Shown one piece after another: positions 17,027 to 26,588 of a DNA stretch of 64,000 bases; within the stretch, counting starts at the first letter, position 1; each line of letters opens with the position of its first letter. The notes beneath the pieces were generated by a model that did not search any database, was not told where the DNA came from, and was given only the letters and a program-made list of their open reading frames with translations. The stretch covers positions 259,929 through 323,928 of the forward strand of contig JBAYTR010000002.1 in assembly GCA_041675505.1 (NCBI GenBank). The letters are read 5' to 3'. This stretch comes from JAGPCK01 sp041675505. Its GTDB lineage: Bacteria; Bacteroidota; Bacteroidia; UKL13-3. The translations under genes were made by a program, and so were the position numbers.

Positions 17027-18301
17027 CTATTTTTTTCGGTTTTTGAGGTAATAATCCATGAGTGCCGAGTATAAAAGTTCGCCCTGTAATCGATATCCGG
17101 GTGCATTGTAATGAACCATGTCTCTGGCGGTTAGTTTGCGTTTTTGCCATTTGCGCATGGACCCCGGCCCACCCATCACCGCATACAAGTCCCAAACGGC
17201 ACAATGCTTTTCAGCAGCAACTTCATTCAAAACTTTTCGCACTTCAATATGACGTTTAATGGGCGCTCTTTTTCTGTACCAACTCTCTCCGGGAAGTGTA
17301 ATAAGTATAGAAGCATGAGGGTTGGCTTGTCTTACTAAGTCAATAAGTTTTGCAGCATTTTCACGCAGTACAGCATCACTGTAGTGTTTATTAAACCCTT
17401 CGTTGGCCCCTAATGAAATAATCACCAAGTGAGGTGCCAGTTGTTTCATCTGGTTCTGTAATAAATTACATCGGTTCCATGAAAAATATTCTGCTCCGTT
17501 TATTCCGGCTGCATGGTACAGTAATCCGGCAGAATCATTTTCCAGACTCATGCCATAAAATTCAAATTCTCTGCTAAGGGTATCAACAGGTTTAAAACCT
17601 AATACAAACTTTTGCTGATAGGAGTCGAATGAGAGCCATGTGCAGGTACTGTCAAACTCTTCAGGAATAAAAGACCCCATAGACATGGTATCATTTCTCA
17701 GCACATAATTGAGCGCATCAGTTGATATTTTGCTGAACAGCTTAACGCGTTTAAAGTCGTAATTAAACAAAGAATTGAAACTTGGGTTGAGTATAAAACC
17801 TGCAAGTGAATCTTTGGTAGTAACACTTACTCCGCAAATGCCCATGTCGCCAACCTTGCTGTAATTAACATTTTTACAGTTGGCCCATTCACCCGTCCAA
17901 TGCACTTTGTAATTATCGGGGTTATTCGTTTTGGCTATACGGTAAGGAAATACCAGCCCTCTTCCTCCGTTACCAAATGAATATTGCAACAACTCGCGCA
18001 TTCTGCCTGAAAAATAATCAGCCTGAATATGTGAATCACCAATGTGCATCACACTAATTTTTGACTGCCCGTATTGCAACACACTGTCGCAGGCATCCAT
18101 CCAAAAGTTTAGCTCGTCACCATGATTTGCCTTGATAACATTAACCGACAATTTCACCGGCTTTCCGGTAAAATCGGTTTTAAAAACATTTAAAGGCTTT
18201 GGGGCATGAACTGGAACTGGTGCGACAGGAGCAACCAACCAGGCCAACATAAAAAACAGTATACTGATGATGTGATGTATCAAACTATAAATTTGATGCA
18301 A
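17027..18301 (-). CDS. exported SGNH/GDSL-like hydrolase, partner of the MBOAT protein
   Basis: Protein of 424 residues with an N-terminal hydrophobic signal or anchor (about 9-28, IISILFFMLAWLVAPVAPV). Block I is VMHIGDSHIQADYF (catalytic Ser in GDSH), the block III-like motif is ISLGANEGFN (GxNE), and the C-terminal catalytic pair is DMVHYNAPGYRLQGE (D...H). These residues define an SGNH hydrolase or acetyltransferase outside the cytoplasm. It is immediately upstream of, and nearly abutting, the MBOAT gene. Such pairs (as in AlgI with AlgJ/AlgX, or PatA with PatB) pass acetyl groups to a cell-surface glycan, so an acetyltransferase role is more likely than free esterase activity. Confidence 0.85.
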   Translation of the reverse strand: MHQIYSLIHHIISILFFMLAWLVAPVAPVPVHAPKPLNVFKTDFTGKPVKLSVNVIKANHGDELNFWMDACDSVLQYGQSKISVMHIGDSHIQADYFSGRMRELLQYSFGNGGRGLVFPYRIAKTNNPDNYKVHWTGEWANCKNVNYSKVGDMGICGVSVTTKDSLAGFILNPSFNSLFNYDFKRVKLFSKISTDALNYVLRNDTMSMGSFIPEEFDSTCTWLSFDSYQQKFVLGFKPVDTLSREFEFYGMSLENDSAGLLYHAAGINGAEYFSWNRCNLLQNQMKQLAPHLVIISLGANEGFNKHYSDAVLRENAAKLIDLVRQANPHASILITLPGESWYRKRAPIKRHIEVRKVLNEVAAEKHCAVWDLYAVMGGPGSMRKWQKRKLTARDMVHYNAPGYRLQGELLYSALMDYYLKNRKK

Positions 18302-18302
18302 A

Positions 18303-18356
18303 AATATTAAAGTCCGGAAGGTGATAGAAATGTTCTTATCCCCAACCGGACTTTAA
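18303..18356 (-). terminator. probable terminator after gcvP
   Basis: Inverted repeat TTAAAGTCCGG / CCGGACTTTAA (18307-18317 and 18346-18356) with a 28-base loop. On the minus strand it is followed by a TATTTTT tract, between the stop of gcvP and the SGNH gene. The long loop makes it weaker than the others in this window. Confidence 0.5.
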
Positions 18357-18372
18357 GTGTATGCTTTAGTAG

Positions 18373-21255
18373 TTATGCGGTGGCTGTTTCGTAAGCCTCA
18401 ATAGGCAAACAGGCGCAAACCAGATTGCGGTCTCCGTAAGTGTTATTCACACGACCAACTGATGGCCAGAATTTACCCGACTTAACCCAAGCTGCGGGGA
18501 ACACGGCTTCTTCTCGGGTATAAGGGTGGCTCCAGTCATTAGCCGTAGCAACTGCTGAAGTATGCGGAGCATTTTTCAATACGTTGTCTGCTTTATCTGC
18601 TTTACCGTCTTCAACGGCTTTGATTTCCTTACGAATAGCAATCATTGCTTCACAGAAACGATCCAGCTCAGCTTTTGATTCACTCTCCGTTGGTTCAATC
18701 ATTACAGTACCTGCCACAGGGAAAGACACTGTTGGCGCGTGGAAACCGTAGTCCATCAAACGCTTAGCAATATCTTCTACTTCTACATTCGCTGTATATT
18801 TGAATCCGCGGGTATCAAGAATCATCTCGTGTGCGCAACGGCCTTTGCTTCCTTTGTACAGAATATCGTAATGCCCTTCTAAACGCTTAGCAATATAATT
18901 TGCATTCAGTATGGCATATTTGGTTGCATTCTCTAACCCTGAAGTACCCATCATTTTAATGTAGGTATACGAGATAAGCAATATGCTGGCACTGCCCCAT
19001 GGAGCAGCTGAAACAGCATGAATGGCTTTATCACCTCCGGTTTTTACCAAAGAGTGTCCGGGAAGGAAAGGCGCCAGATGAGCTGCCACACCAATTGGTC
19101 CAACACCCGGACCGCCACCACCGTGTGGTATGCAAAATGTTTTGTGCAGGTTAAGGTGACACACATCAGCACCAATAGCAGCGGGGCTGGTTAATCCAAC
19201 CTGCGCATTCATGTTGGCACCATCCATGTAAACCTGTCCGCCAAAACTATGAATCATGTTACAGATGTCAATAATGGTTTCTTCAAACACACCGTGTGTT
19301 GACGGGTAAGTAACCATCAGGCAAGCCAAATTATCTTTGTGTTGCTCAGCTTTTGCTTTTAAATCTTCTACATCAATATTACCCCGCTCATCAGTTTTGG
19401 TCACTACCACCTGCATACCGGCCATAACTGCAGAAGCAGGATTTGTACCGTGTGCAGATGCGGGAATCAATGCGATGTTACGGTGCGCCTCACCTTTGTT
19501 TTTGAAATATTCGCGAATCACCATTAAACCGGCATACTCACCCTGTGCTCCTGCATTAGGTTGCAATGACATGCCGGCAAAACCGGTAACTTCTTTTAAC
19601 TGGAAAGAAAGCTCATCAAAAATTTGAGTATAACCTGCTGCCTGATCTACCGGAGCAAAAGGGTGCAATCCGCCAAATTCAGGCCAGGTAACAGGAATCA
19701 TTTCTGCAGTTGCATTCAGTTTCATGGTACATGAGCCTAATGAAATCATCGATTGACAAAGTGAAAGATCTTTTGCTTCCAACGCTTTGATGTAACGCAA
19801 CATTTCATGCTCACTGTGGTAACTGTTAAAGACAGGGTGCGTCATGTAACTGCTCTTGCGTTGCAGTTCAGCAGGCCACTCAACAGTCAGGTTGCTTGTA
19901 TCTGCTGCGGGAGCCGAACTACCGGTTGCTTTAGCAAAAATATTCAACAGGTTATTGATATCTTTAACTGAAGTGGTTTCATCAATGGAAACACCAACAT
20001 GTGTATCATCAATGTAGCGCAAATTAATTTTGGCTGCCAAAGCTTCTTTCTTTAAAGCCGTTGTTGCAGCAGCATCTTTCAATTGCAATTTCAGTGTATC
20101 AAAATAATCTTTGTTTAATTGTTTAACACCTACTTTATCCAAACCACGTGTAAGCGTTTTAGCTAATCCGTGTGTTTTTTCTGCAATCTTTTTCAGTCCG
20201 TGAGGTCCATGGTAAACACCGTACATGCTAGCCATAATGGAAAGCAATACTTGTGCAGTACAAATGTTGGAAGTAGCCTTTTCTCTTCGAATGTGTTGCT
20301 CTCGTGTTTGCAAAGCCATGCGTAATGCACGGTTACCTTGTGCATCAATAGACACACCAATGATACGGCCGGGCATCTGACGTTTGTAATCGTCTTTAGT
20401 AGCAAAGAAAGCTGCATGAGGACCACCGTATCCCATAGGAACACCAAAACGTTGTGATGAACCCACCACGCAATCTGCGCCCCACTCTGCCGGAGGAGTT
20501 AACAAGGTTAAGCTAAGCAAATCTGCCGCTACACACACGTAGATACCTTTTTCTTTTGCACGCTTGGTGAAATCAGCATAGTTGTATATGGCACCGTCAG
20601 CAGCAGGATACTGCACTATTGCGCCAAAGAAATCATTGGTTAATTCAACCGTGTTGTGGTCACCAATAACCAACTCAATGTTTAATGGCTCTGAACGTGT
20701 TTTGAGTATGTCAATAGTTTGAGTAAAGCACTCTTGAGAAACAAACAATTTGTGTCTGTCGGGCTCTGCATGCATAGCATGAAACATATGCATAGCTTCA
20801 GCAGCGGCAGTACCTTCATCCAACAAAGACGCGTTGGCAATCTCCATTCCGGTAAGGTCAATCACCATAGTTTGGTAGTTGAGCAAAGCTTCCAAACGGC
20901 CTTGTGCAATCTCAGCCTGGTAGGGAGTGTACTGTGTATACCAACCCGGATTTTCCATAATATTACGCAGAATAACACCTGGAGTAAACGTATCATAGTA
21001 TCCGCTGCCGATGTAGGATTTGAACACCTGATTTTTAGCCGCTATGGATTTAAGCTCGCTGAGAACTTCCTGCTCAGTAAGTGCCTCCCCTATCTCCATT
21101 CGCTTCTTGAGACGAATGTGGGCCGGGATGGTTTCATCGATAAGTTGGTCAATGGAGGGTACTCCAATGGCTTTTAACATTTCATCTGTTTGACGTTGGT
21201 CAGGACCGATGTGCCTGCGTTCAAAACGATCGGGATTGTGCACGCTGATACTCAT
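18373..21255 (-). CDS. gcvP: glycine dehydrogenase (decarboxylating), P protein
   Basis: PLP enzyme of the glycine cleavage system. It decarboxylates glycine and passes the aminomethyl group to lipoyl-GcvH. The single-chain form (960 residues) fuses the two halves that are separate in some bacteria. The N-terminal half begins with the typical RHIGPD motif. The PLP lysine is about Lys705 in LNLHKTFCIPHGGGGPG. The glycine-rich GGGGPGVGPIGVAAHLAPFL and the C-terminal VNNTYGDRNLVCACLPIEAY are classic. ATG 21255 is preferred to an in-frame TTG at 21306. Its partner gcvH is 11 kb away beside sprA, and gcvT is not in the window. Confidence 0.97.
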   Translation of the reverse strand: MSISVHNPDRFERRHIGPDQRQTDEMLKAIGVPSIDQLIDETIPAHIRLKKRMEIGEALTEQEVLSELKSIAAKNQVFKSYIGSGYYDTFTPGVILRNIMENPGWYTQYTPYQAEIAQGRLEALLNYQTMVIDLTGMEIANASLLDEGTAAAEAMHMFHAMHAEPDRHKLFVSQECFTQTIDILKTRSEPLNIELVIGDHNTVELTNDFFGAIVQYPAADGAIYNYADFTKRAKEKGIYVCVAADLLSLTLLTPPAEWGADCVVGSSQRFGVPMGYGGPHAAFFATKDDYKRQMPGRIIGVSIDAQGNRALRMALQTREQHIRREKATSNICTAQVLLSIMASMYGVYHGPHGLKKIAEKTHGLAKTLTRGLDKVGVKQLNKDYFDTLKLQLKDAAATTALKKEALAAKINLRYIDDTHVGVSIDETTSVKDINNLLNIFAKATGSSAPAADTSNLTVEWPAELQRKSSYMTHPVFNSYHSEHEMLRYIKALEAKDLSLCQSMISLGSCTMKLNATAEMIPVTWPEFGGLHPFAPVDQAAGYTQIFDELSFQLKEVTGFAGMSLQPNAGAQGEYAGLMVIREYFKNKGEAHRNIALIPASAHGTNPASAVMAGMQVVVTKTDERGNIDVEDLKAKAEQHKDNLACLMVTYPSTHGVFEETIIDICNMIHSFGGQVYMDGANMNAQVGLTSPAAIGADVCHLNLHKTFCIPHGGGGPGVGPIGVAAHLAPFLPGHSLVKTGGDKAIHAVSAAPWGSASILLISYTYIKMMGTSGLENATKYAILNANYIAKRLEGHYDILYKGSKGRCAHEMILDTRGFKYTANVEVEDIAKRLMDYGFHAPTVSFPVAGTVMIEPTESESKAELDRFCEAMIAIRKEIKAVEDGKADKADNVLKNAPHTSAVATANDWSHPYTREEAVFPAAWVKSGKFWPSVGRVNNTYGDRNLVCACLPIEAYETATA

Positions 21256-21562
21256 GTATGTGTTGTTTTTAAAGGTAATACCTAAATGGTTCAAAAAGTT
21301 TTGCAATATTAAGGTATTTCACGGAAGTTGATTTGTTTTAGGGGCATTTTATGCACTTTGTTTTCAACCGTTTGCACATACAAGAAATCACACTATTCTT
21401 TTGGAAAATAAATTTCGTATACAGGTAACCGTAAACTGCTATTTAGCTGAGAAACAGAAACCGGAAAACATAAAAAACAAAGTGACAATTTTATGACAAA
21501 CAAAAAATGTTAGTCCGATGTCTTTGCCATCATGTTAAACTACAAAAAATAAATAAACAATT

Positions 21563-23314
21563 ATGAAAAGAAATTTTGTACGTATGGTGATGGCTGCGGC
21601 AACATTTGTTCCGCTTGCTACAAGTGCACAAACCGCCCGTGTTATGGCAGTTCACAACTCCCCCGATGCCGCTGTAGACACAGTGGATGTTTGGCTGGTG
21701 GATGGGAATTCTTCTGTGAAAATAAAAGATAATCTGGCGTTCAGACAGTCTACAGGTTTTATTGATGCACCTGCCGGAAGGAACATCCGCCTTGCCTTTG
21801 CCGGCAAAAACAGTACAATGATAACCGACACGTTGCTCGGTTTCGGTTACAACCTTACACCTAATGAAACTTACATTCTTTTTGCACAGGGACATGTTGC
21901 AACAGGTTTCAACCCACAGCAGCCGTTTGGTTTGAATGTGCTTGTCCCTGCCCGTGAGCGTTACATTACAGCAGGAGATACTACAAGCATAGCCATCTAT
22001 CATGGCTCAACCGATGCTCCCGCAGTTGACATTTATGCTCGCGGAGTACAAACTCCACTGGTAGGTAATGCAGCTTACGGAGCCATTACTTCTTACCTCA
22101 ACGTTAAAACAACTGACCTCATCATTGATGTAAAAGCAGCCGGCAGCTCTGCCCGATTAGTTTCTTATCAGGCACCACTGAGCACATTGGGATTGCAAGA
22201 CAGCGCCCTAGTGGTGTTTGCTTCGGGTTTCCTCAATCCGGCTCAAAACAAAAACGGTGCTGCCTTCGGACTTTTTGCTGCATTGAGTAATGGAAGTGTT
22301 GTCCCTTTACCGCTTCAATCGCCTGCACGCGTTCAGGTAATACACAACAGTGCCGACCCTGCTGCAAGCAGTGTTGACATTTGGCTCATCAATAAAACGC
22401 AAGCGACTAGTTCAAAAATCATTGACAACTTCGCCTTCAGAACTGCTACGGGTTATGTTGAACTTCCATCAGGTGACGAACTTGCTGTAGCTGTAGCCGG
22501 TGCAAGCAGCACCAGCATTACTGATACATTATTGTCTCAATCATTAGGTGTATTACCTTCAGGAGGTCGCTTTGTGGCGATGGCCAACGGTGTAGTGCTG
22601 GTAAACAACTTTGAAAGCAATCCCGGAGGAAAATCCATCAACTTCCGTCTTACACTTTTGAATGGCAGAGAAGCCGCATCAACTGCAAATAAAGTAGACA
22701 TTGCCGTTGTACATGGTGCTACTGATGCTCCGGCTGTTGACATTGCTGTATCTGGCGGACCAGTGCTTGTTCCCAATGTACAGTTTGGTGAAGCAACAGC
22801 TAATTATCTTGCTGCTGATCCTAACAACATTCGTTTGGAAGTGCGCCCGGCAGGTAGCTCTTCTGTAGTTGCTGCATATGCTGCTCCTCTCTCAGTATTT
22901 AAAGACAGTGCTATTGTTGCTTTTGCTTCAGGATTCCTTTCTCCTAATATCCCGGTAGGAAAAGATGCAGGTGCTGCGTTTGGTTTATTTGTTGCTACTG
23001 CTTCTGGTAATGTTATTCCTCTTTCAAATGTAACAAGCGTGAGAGAAAGCAAATCATTTGCTGCTGAAATTACGTTATACCCTAATCCGGCAAGCAAATA
23101 TACCTCGGTGAATTTGGTAACTGAACAAAACACTTCTGCAATCATTAACATTACTGACCTGAGTGGTAAAGTTCTCCGCACACCGTATTCAGGTGAACTG
23201 AGCAGTGGTAATAACCGCATTGACCTTGACCTTAACGGTTTAAAAAGCGGTATTTATCTGGTGCGCATTTCAGGAGTAACTGGAAACACTTTTAGAAAAC
23301 TGATTGTACAATAG
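21563..23314 (+). CDS. secreted DUF4397 repeat protein with T9SS type A sorting domain
   Basis: Exported protein of 583 residues. A signal peptide (about 1-22, ending TSAQ) is followed by four DUF4397-type beta repeats: ARVMAVHNSPDAAVDTVDVW (about 26), TSIAIYHGSTDAPAVDIYA (about 141), ARVQVIHNSADPAASSVDIW (about 255) and VDIAVVHGATDAPAVDIAV (about 380). Repeats 1 and 3, and 2 and 4, resemble each other most, so the protein looks like a duplicated two-domain unit. The tail (about 505-583) is a T9SS type A sorting domain with ITLYPNPASKYTSVNL, LKSGIYLVRISG and FRKLIVQ. It should be exported through the SprA channel and attached to the surface or released. The function of DUF4397 is not known. 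It is monocistronic, with a terminator after it. Confidence 0.88.
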   Translation: MKRNFVRMVMAAATFVPLATSAQTARVMAVHNSPDAAVDTVDVWLVDGNSSVKIKDNLAFRQSTGFIDAPAGRNIRLAFAGKNSTMITDTLLGFGYNLTPNETYILFAQGHVATGFNPQQPFGLNVLVPARERYITAGDTTSIAIYHGSTDAPAVDIYARGVQTPLVGNAAYGAITSYLNVKTTDLIIDVKAAGSSARLVSYQAPLSTLGLQDSALVVFASGFLNPAQNKNGAAFGLFAALSNGSVVPLPLQSPARVQVIHNSADPAASSVDIWLINKTQATSSKIIDNFAFRTATGYVELPSGDELAVAVAGASSTSITDTLLSQSLGVLPSGGRFVAMANGVVLVNNFESNPGGKSINFRLTLLNGREAASTANKVDIAVVHGATDAPAVDIAVSGGPVLVPNVQFGEATANYLAADPNNIRLEVRPAGSSSVVAAYAAPLSVFKDSAIVAFASGFLSPNIPVGKDAGAAFGLFVATASGNVIPLSNVTSVRESKSFAAEITLYPNPASKYTSVNLVTEQNTSAIINITDLSGKVLRTPYSGELSSGNNRIDLDLNGLKSGIYLVRISGVTGNTFRKLIVQ

Positions 23315-23343
23315 CAAATCTCGAAGTGACATAGAGCCATCCT

Positions 23344-23376
23344 ATAAAAAGTCCCGCCATGCGCGGGACTTTTTAT
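23344..23376 (+). terminator. rho-independent terminator after the DUF4397 gene
   Basis: Stem ATAAAAAGTCCCGC / GCGGGACTTTTTAT (23344-23357 and 23363-23376) with loop CATGC and a T run on the plus strand. An in-frame upstream start for the next gene at 23359 falls inside this hairpin, which argues for the ATG at 23404. Confidence 0.85.
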
Positions 23377-23403
23377 TTACCTGTCTCTGCCTTATACTTG
23401 TGC

Positions 23404-24861
23404 ATGAAGTGGCAGCATCATCGGCTTTTTCTTCTGTCTACAGTACTCCTGGGAATTATATTATTGTGGAATTACGGCTCTACAGGAACTACCTATGATG
23501 AAACGGCTGACTTGCGCATCACCAGGGAACTGAAAGAAGGTGGAAGTCCGTTTGCTAATATAGAAATCCCCAGTCAAACACGTTTAGTATATTACCTGCA
23601 TGCTATAGCTGAATCAATCAGCAAAAAAGCGCTGGTGCATTACCTCATCAGTGCGTTAAGCATCTTGTTGCTGATGCCTTTGTGGTATTTTTTCTTGTAT
23701 AAACATCACAGTAAACGTGCAGCAAATGTAATATTGGTGTTGATGCTATCGTCTGTGCCACTCATCACTGCCGGGCGACATTTGCTCACCCATTCCAATG
23801 CTACATTTACGTTGTTCTTTAGTTTAACCTTCATACAACTGTATCTTTTTCTCAGCACACAAAAAACAAAACACCTGTTGGTTTCAGGAATATATTGGGG
23901 CTTTAGCATCGCACTCTCTTTATTGGGTGTTTTTGCAGTATTACCCTTTCTTCTCTTAGTCACTTTTTTTCGGAAACAGGAAGGCGTGAATTTAAAAAAC
24001 CTGTTCATTTTTGCAGGAGCTGCACTACTCACTTTTTTGGCATCTACCATTATTTATTGTGACCCTGTAATTTTGCAGGCAGCCATAAAGGAAGCCCTTG
24101 AAGGACATGAGTACACTTACTGGAATTACTTTAACACAGGTAAAACCCAAGCCCCGTATTGGTTTTCACTGGTGCTTTTTACCGTAAAGGCCCACCCCGT
24201 TGTTGTACTGATACTGCTTTACTCCTGTGTGGTTTTAGGAAGAAGCGAAATACTATTGCACCGTTTTTTTGCTGCTGTTTCCATCGGGGTGTTTTTATTT
24301 CTTTGGGTAAAGTCGGGCGTATTTCATTACGATGCTCCCCACCATCAGGTGCAATTTTTCCCTTCGGTGTATGCGGCTATCAGCATTACGGTAGTTGATT
24401 TTTTGCAAAAAAAGCAGCGTTTAATCAACGCAATTGCTGTAGTTGCACTGTTGCATCAGGGAATTATGATGTACCCATGTTACCCCAACCTGTTGTTTTA
24501 CGGAGCACAATACGGAGAACGTTTTATTGGCCAGTTTTACGGGCCTGCTGTGGTTCATGGGTTAGGTGTAAGTGAACTGCACAAAGAGATAAACGACCTT
24601 ATAGCAGAGGAGTCCGACACAAAAATATTAAAGCAGGAAACATCAGCGACCCGCCTGAGTGGAGAACATCTGGTCAATGTAGCTGAACGAGACAGCCACA
24701 TAGTTTATCCATATGCAGTAGCTTCTTACCTTGATTTGCATCACCTGCAACACCACGATTCCAAAATTTTTGCTGAGTTACTGAAAAACGAATACGTTCC
24801 CGTAAAAACTTTCTACTATCCTTATGGAGTAGCAATGTTTACGTTGTACAAGCATGAATGA
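23404..24861 (+). CDS. polytopic membrane protein, possible GT-C glycosyltransferase
   Basis: Membrane protein of 485 residues with about ten hydrophobic helices. An N-terminal helix is followed by a first loop carrying TTYDETADLRIT, which resembles the D-E motif of the ArnT/PMT (GT39/GT83) lipid-linked-sugar transferases. A short soluble C-terminal part (about 395-485) contains a HxHHLQHH-like histidine cluster. Such enzymes move sugars from lipid carriers to proteins or glycans on the outer face of the membrane. The assignment rests on topology and the acidic loop motif only; no close family is recognised. ATG 23404 is used because the frame's earlier start overlaps the preceding terminator. 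Confidence 0.6.
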   Translation: MKWQHHRLFLLSTVLLGIILLWNYGSTGTTYDETADLRITRELKEGGSPFANIEIPSQTRLVYYLHAIAESISKKALVHYLISALSILLLMPLWYFFLYKHHSKRAANVILVLMLSSVPLITAGRHLLTHSNATFTLFFSLTFIQLYLFLSTQKTKHLLVSGIYWGFSIALSLLGVFAVLPFLLLVTFFRKQEGVNLKNLFIFAGAALLTFLASTIIYCDPVILQAAIKEALEGHEYTYWNYFNTGKTQAPYWFSLVLFTVKAHPVVVLILLYSCVVLGRSEILLHRFFAAVSIGVFLFLWVKSGVFHYDAPHHQVQFFPSVYAAISITVVDFLQKKQRLINAIAVVALLHQGIMMYPCYPNLLFYGAQYGERFIGQFYGPAVVHGLGVSELHKEINDLIAEESDTKILKQETSATRLSGEHLVNVAERDSHIVYPYAVASYLDLHHLQHHDSKIFAELLKNEYVPVKTFYYPYGVAMFTLYKHE

Positions 24862-24867
24862 GCCAGC

Positions 24868-25566
24868 TTATCTAAGTCCAAGTCTTTTTTCCAATTGTAA
24901 TAACTGACTTTCGCACTCTCTCTTGTCTGGAAGGAATCGTCTATAGTGATCTATCTTACCTTCTGTTTTAACAAAGTTATCTAAAATCAGCTCCTCATAG
25001 CCCTTTTCCTCCTGAATAATTGCAAATAAAGGATCTATGAAAACATCAGATTCATGGTAAGAAGAGCTATATGATTCGCTTATTGTATCATACTTAACAT
25101 GAATTGCTTTAAACTTAAAAATTCGTCTTCCTTCATATATTATTTCCTTACTAGGGATTAACTTTAAAGCAACAACACTCGGATTACTTCTTAAAACAAA
25201 AAACGTATCACCTCTCAAAAAAGAAGTATGCCTAAAAAAAAGTCCTTGCATGCCATTTTTTATCCAAACTATCGAGTCTCCCTTTAACAATAAGGTGTCA
25301 TATATACTCTGTTTAAAATAATGCTTCAACCTGTTCCCTTTAACTGTAGGTAATAATTCTACTGTACCTGAAAAAATCGAATCTCCTTTTATAATGTTAG
25401 TTCTTTCTTGCGTGAAATAAAGCGTATCATTTTCTACAAAAGATTGAAAACTAGTCCAACTACATTCACACGAATCTAAATTAGCATATGTAACATTGAA
25501 TGCAGAAAAAATAAAAAGCACCAGCAAGGCTTTTCTAACACAAACAGATATTTCTGAAGTTATCAT
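24868..25566 (-). CDS. exported protein of unknown function
   Basis: Protein of 232 residues with a signal peptide (about 1-28, ALLVLFIFSAFNVTYA then NLDSCEC). The mature part is rich in short beta-strand-like segments with repeated DTLYF/DTFFVL/DTLLLKGD phrases, suggesting a small all-beta fold. Two cysteines near the mature N-terminus (CEC) could bind each other or metal; no lipobox is present. It is convergent with the membrane-protein gene (6-base gap) and divergent from cvfB (78 bases). No family is recognised. Codon use looks somewhat more AT-rich than that of neighbours, as in the orphan lipoprotein at 44893, which may reflect recent acquisition. Confidence 0.7.
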   Translation of the reverse strand: MITSEISVCVRKALLVLFIFSAFNVTYANLDSCECSWTSFQSFVENDTLYFTQERTNIIKGDSIFSGTVELLPTVKGNRLKHYFKQSIYDTLLLKGDSIVWIKNGMQGLFFRHTSFLRGDTFFVLRSNPSVVALKLIPSKEIIYEGRRIFKFKAIHVKYDTISESYSSSYHESDVFIDPLFAIIQEEKGYEELILDNFVKTEGKIDHYRRFLPDKRECESQLLQLEKRLGLR

Positions 25567-25632
25567 ATTGAATGCAAATTACTTCAATTTCACAAATGTG
25601 CAATCTGAAATTAACTGCCAATTAAATTTCCC

Positions 25633-25640
25633 TACCTTTA
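25633..25640 (+). promoter_or_regulatory. -7 promoter element of cvfB (near-leaderless start)
   Basis: TACCTTTA, the same octamer as in the promoter at 27-34, again exactly four bases before the ATG (25645). At the -33 position there is TTA (25611-25613) with a 19-base spacer instead of TTG. If used, the mRNA would be leaderless or nearly so. Confidence 0.5.
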
Positions 25641-25644
25641 CCGC

Positions 25645-26484
25645 ATGACAGAAATAGGGCGATTTAATGTACTTAAGGTGCTCAAAACCGTTGACTTTGG
25701 CGTGTACCTGAACGGCAAAGAACTGGGCGAAATATTGCTACCCAAACGGTATATCAAAAAACCACTTAACGAAGGCGATGAAGTAAACGTATTTATTTAC
25801 ACCGACTCAGACGACCGTTTAGTGGCCAGTACAGATCAACCTTTGGGACAGGAGGGTGATTTTGTTGCCCTTACCGTTGAAGCCATTACGGGTGTTGGTG
25901 CCTTTATGCAATGGGGGCTTCCCAAAGATTTGTTTGTCCCCTTTGCCGAGCAACAATCGCCACTGGAAGAAGGCGAAAAGCATGTGGTATATATTGCGTT
26001 CGACCCATCCAGCAAGCGCCTTTACGGCAGTACCCGTTTAGATAATTTTGCTTACCATGCCGATGAAACTCTGGAAAATGGCATGAAAGTAAATGCGCTG
26101 GTGGTAAAATCAACCGAGTTGGGATACAAGTGCATAGTGAACAACATGTTTTTGGGCATGCTTTACGCCAACGAGGTATTTAAACCTTTAACTGCGGGAG
26201 ATAAAATTACCTGCTACATCAGCCAGATTCGAGAAGACGGTAAACTTGATTTATTGTTACAGGAACCGGGTTACTCCCGCATTGACCCAATTGCTGATGA
26301 GTTGTTGAAAAAGCTCAGGAACCAGAACGGCTTTCTGCCTTTACATGATAAATCAGACCCCGAAGAGATATATGCCCAATTGGGTATCAGCAAAAAAGCA
26401 TTTAAGCAAGCAGTGGGCAATCTGTATCGTCAAAAATTGATTACACTGGAAACCAACGGCATCCGACTTACAAAACAATCTTGA
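25645..26484 (+). CDS. cvfB: CvfB-family S1-domain RNA-binding protein
   Basis: Cytoplasmic protein of 279 residues of the CvfB/YitL family. It has three S1-like OB domains (about 1-65, 66-135 and 140-210; MTEIGRFNVLKVLKTVDFGV and GVGAFMQWGLPKDLFVPFAEQ are typical) and a C-terminal winged-helix domain (about 220-279; FLPLHDKSDPEEIYAQLGIS). In Staphylococcus, CvfB affects virulence-gene expression through RNA binding; its role in Bacteroidota is not established. It is first in a rightward run with the CsgG-like and LPP20 lipoprotein genes, 104 bases upstream of the former's likely start. Confidence 0.92.
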   Translation: MTEIGRFNVLKVLKTVDFGVYLNGKELGEILLPKRYIKKPLNEGDEVNVFIYTDSDDRLVASTDQPLGQEGDFVALTVEAITGVGAFMQWGLPKDLFVPFAEQQSPLEEGEKHVVYIAFDPSSKRLYGSTRLDNFAYHADETLENGMKVNALVVKSTELGYKCIVNNMFLGMLYANEVFKPLTAGDKITCYISQIREDGKLDLLLQEPGYSRIDPIADELLKKLRNQNGFLPLHDKSDPEEIYAQLGISKKAFKQAVGNLYRQKLITLETNGIRLTKQS

Positions 26485-26588
26485 TTTCCTGAACCTTGCA
26501 ACAAAAACATCAACAGAACAGTCTTGGATTTAATTTGGCTTCTTCTTTGCAAAAGGGAGCAAATAAAGTAAGATTGCATACTGAAAAT

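Noticed and set aside
20719..21177. 152-residue frame opposite gcvP
   Set aside because: Shadow of a highly conserved gene with no start signals of its own.
21530..22003. 157-residue antisense frame inside the DUF4397 gene
   Set aside because: It lies wholly opposite a strong gene, is Cys/His-rich in the manner of shadow frames, and has no promoter.
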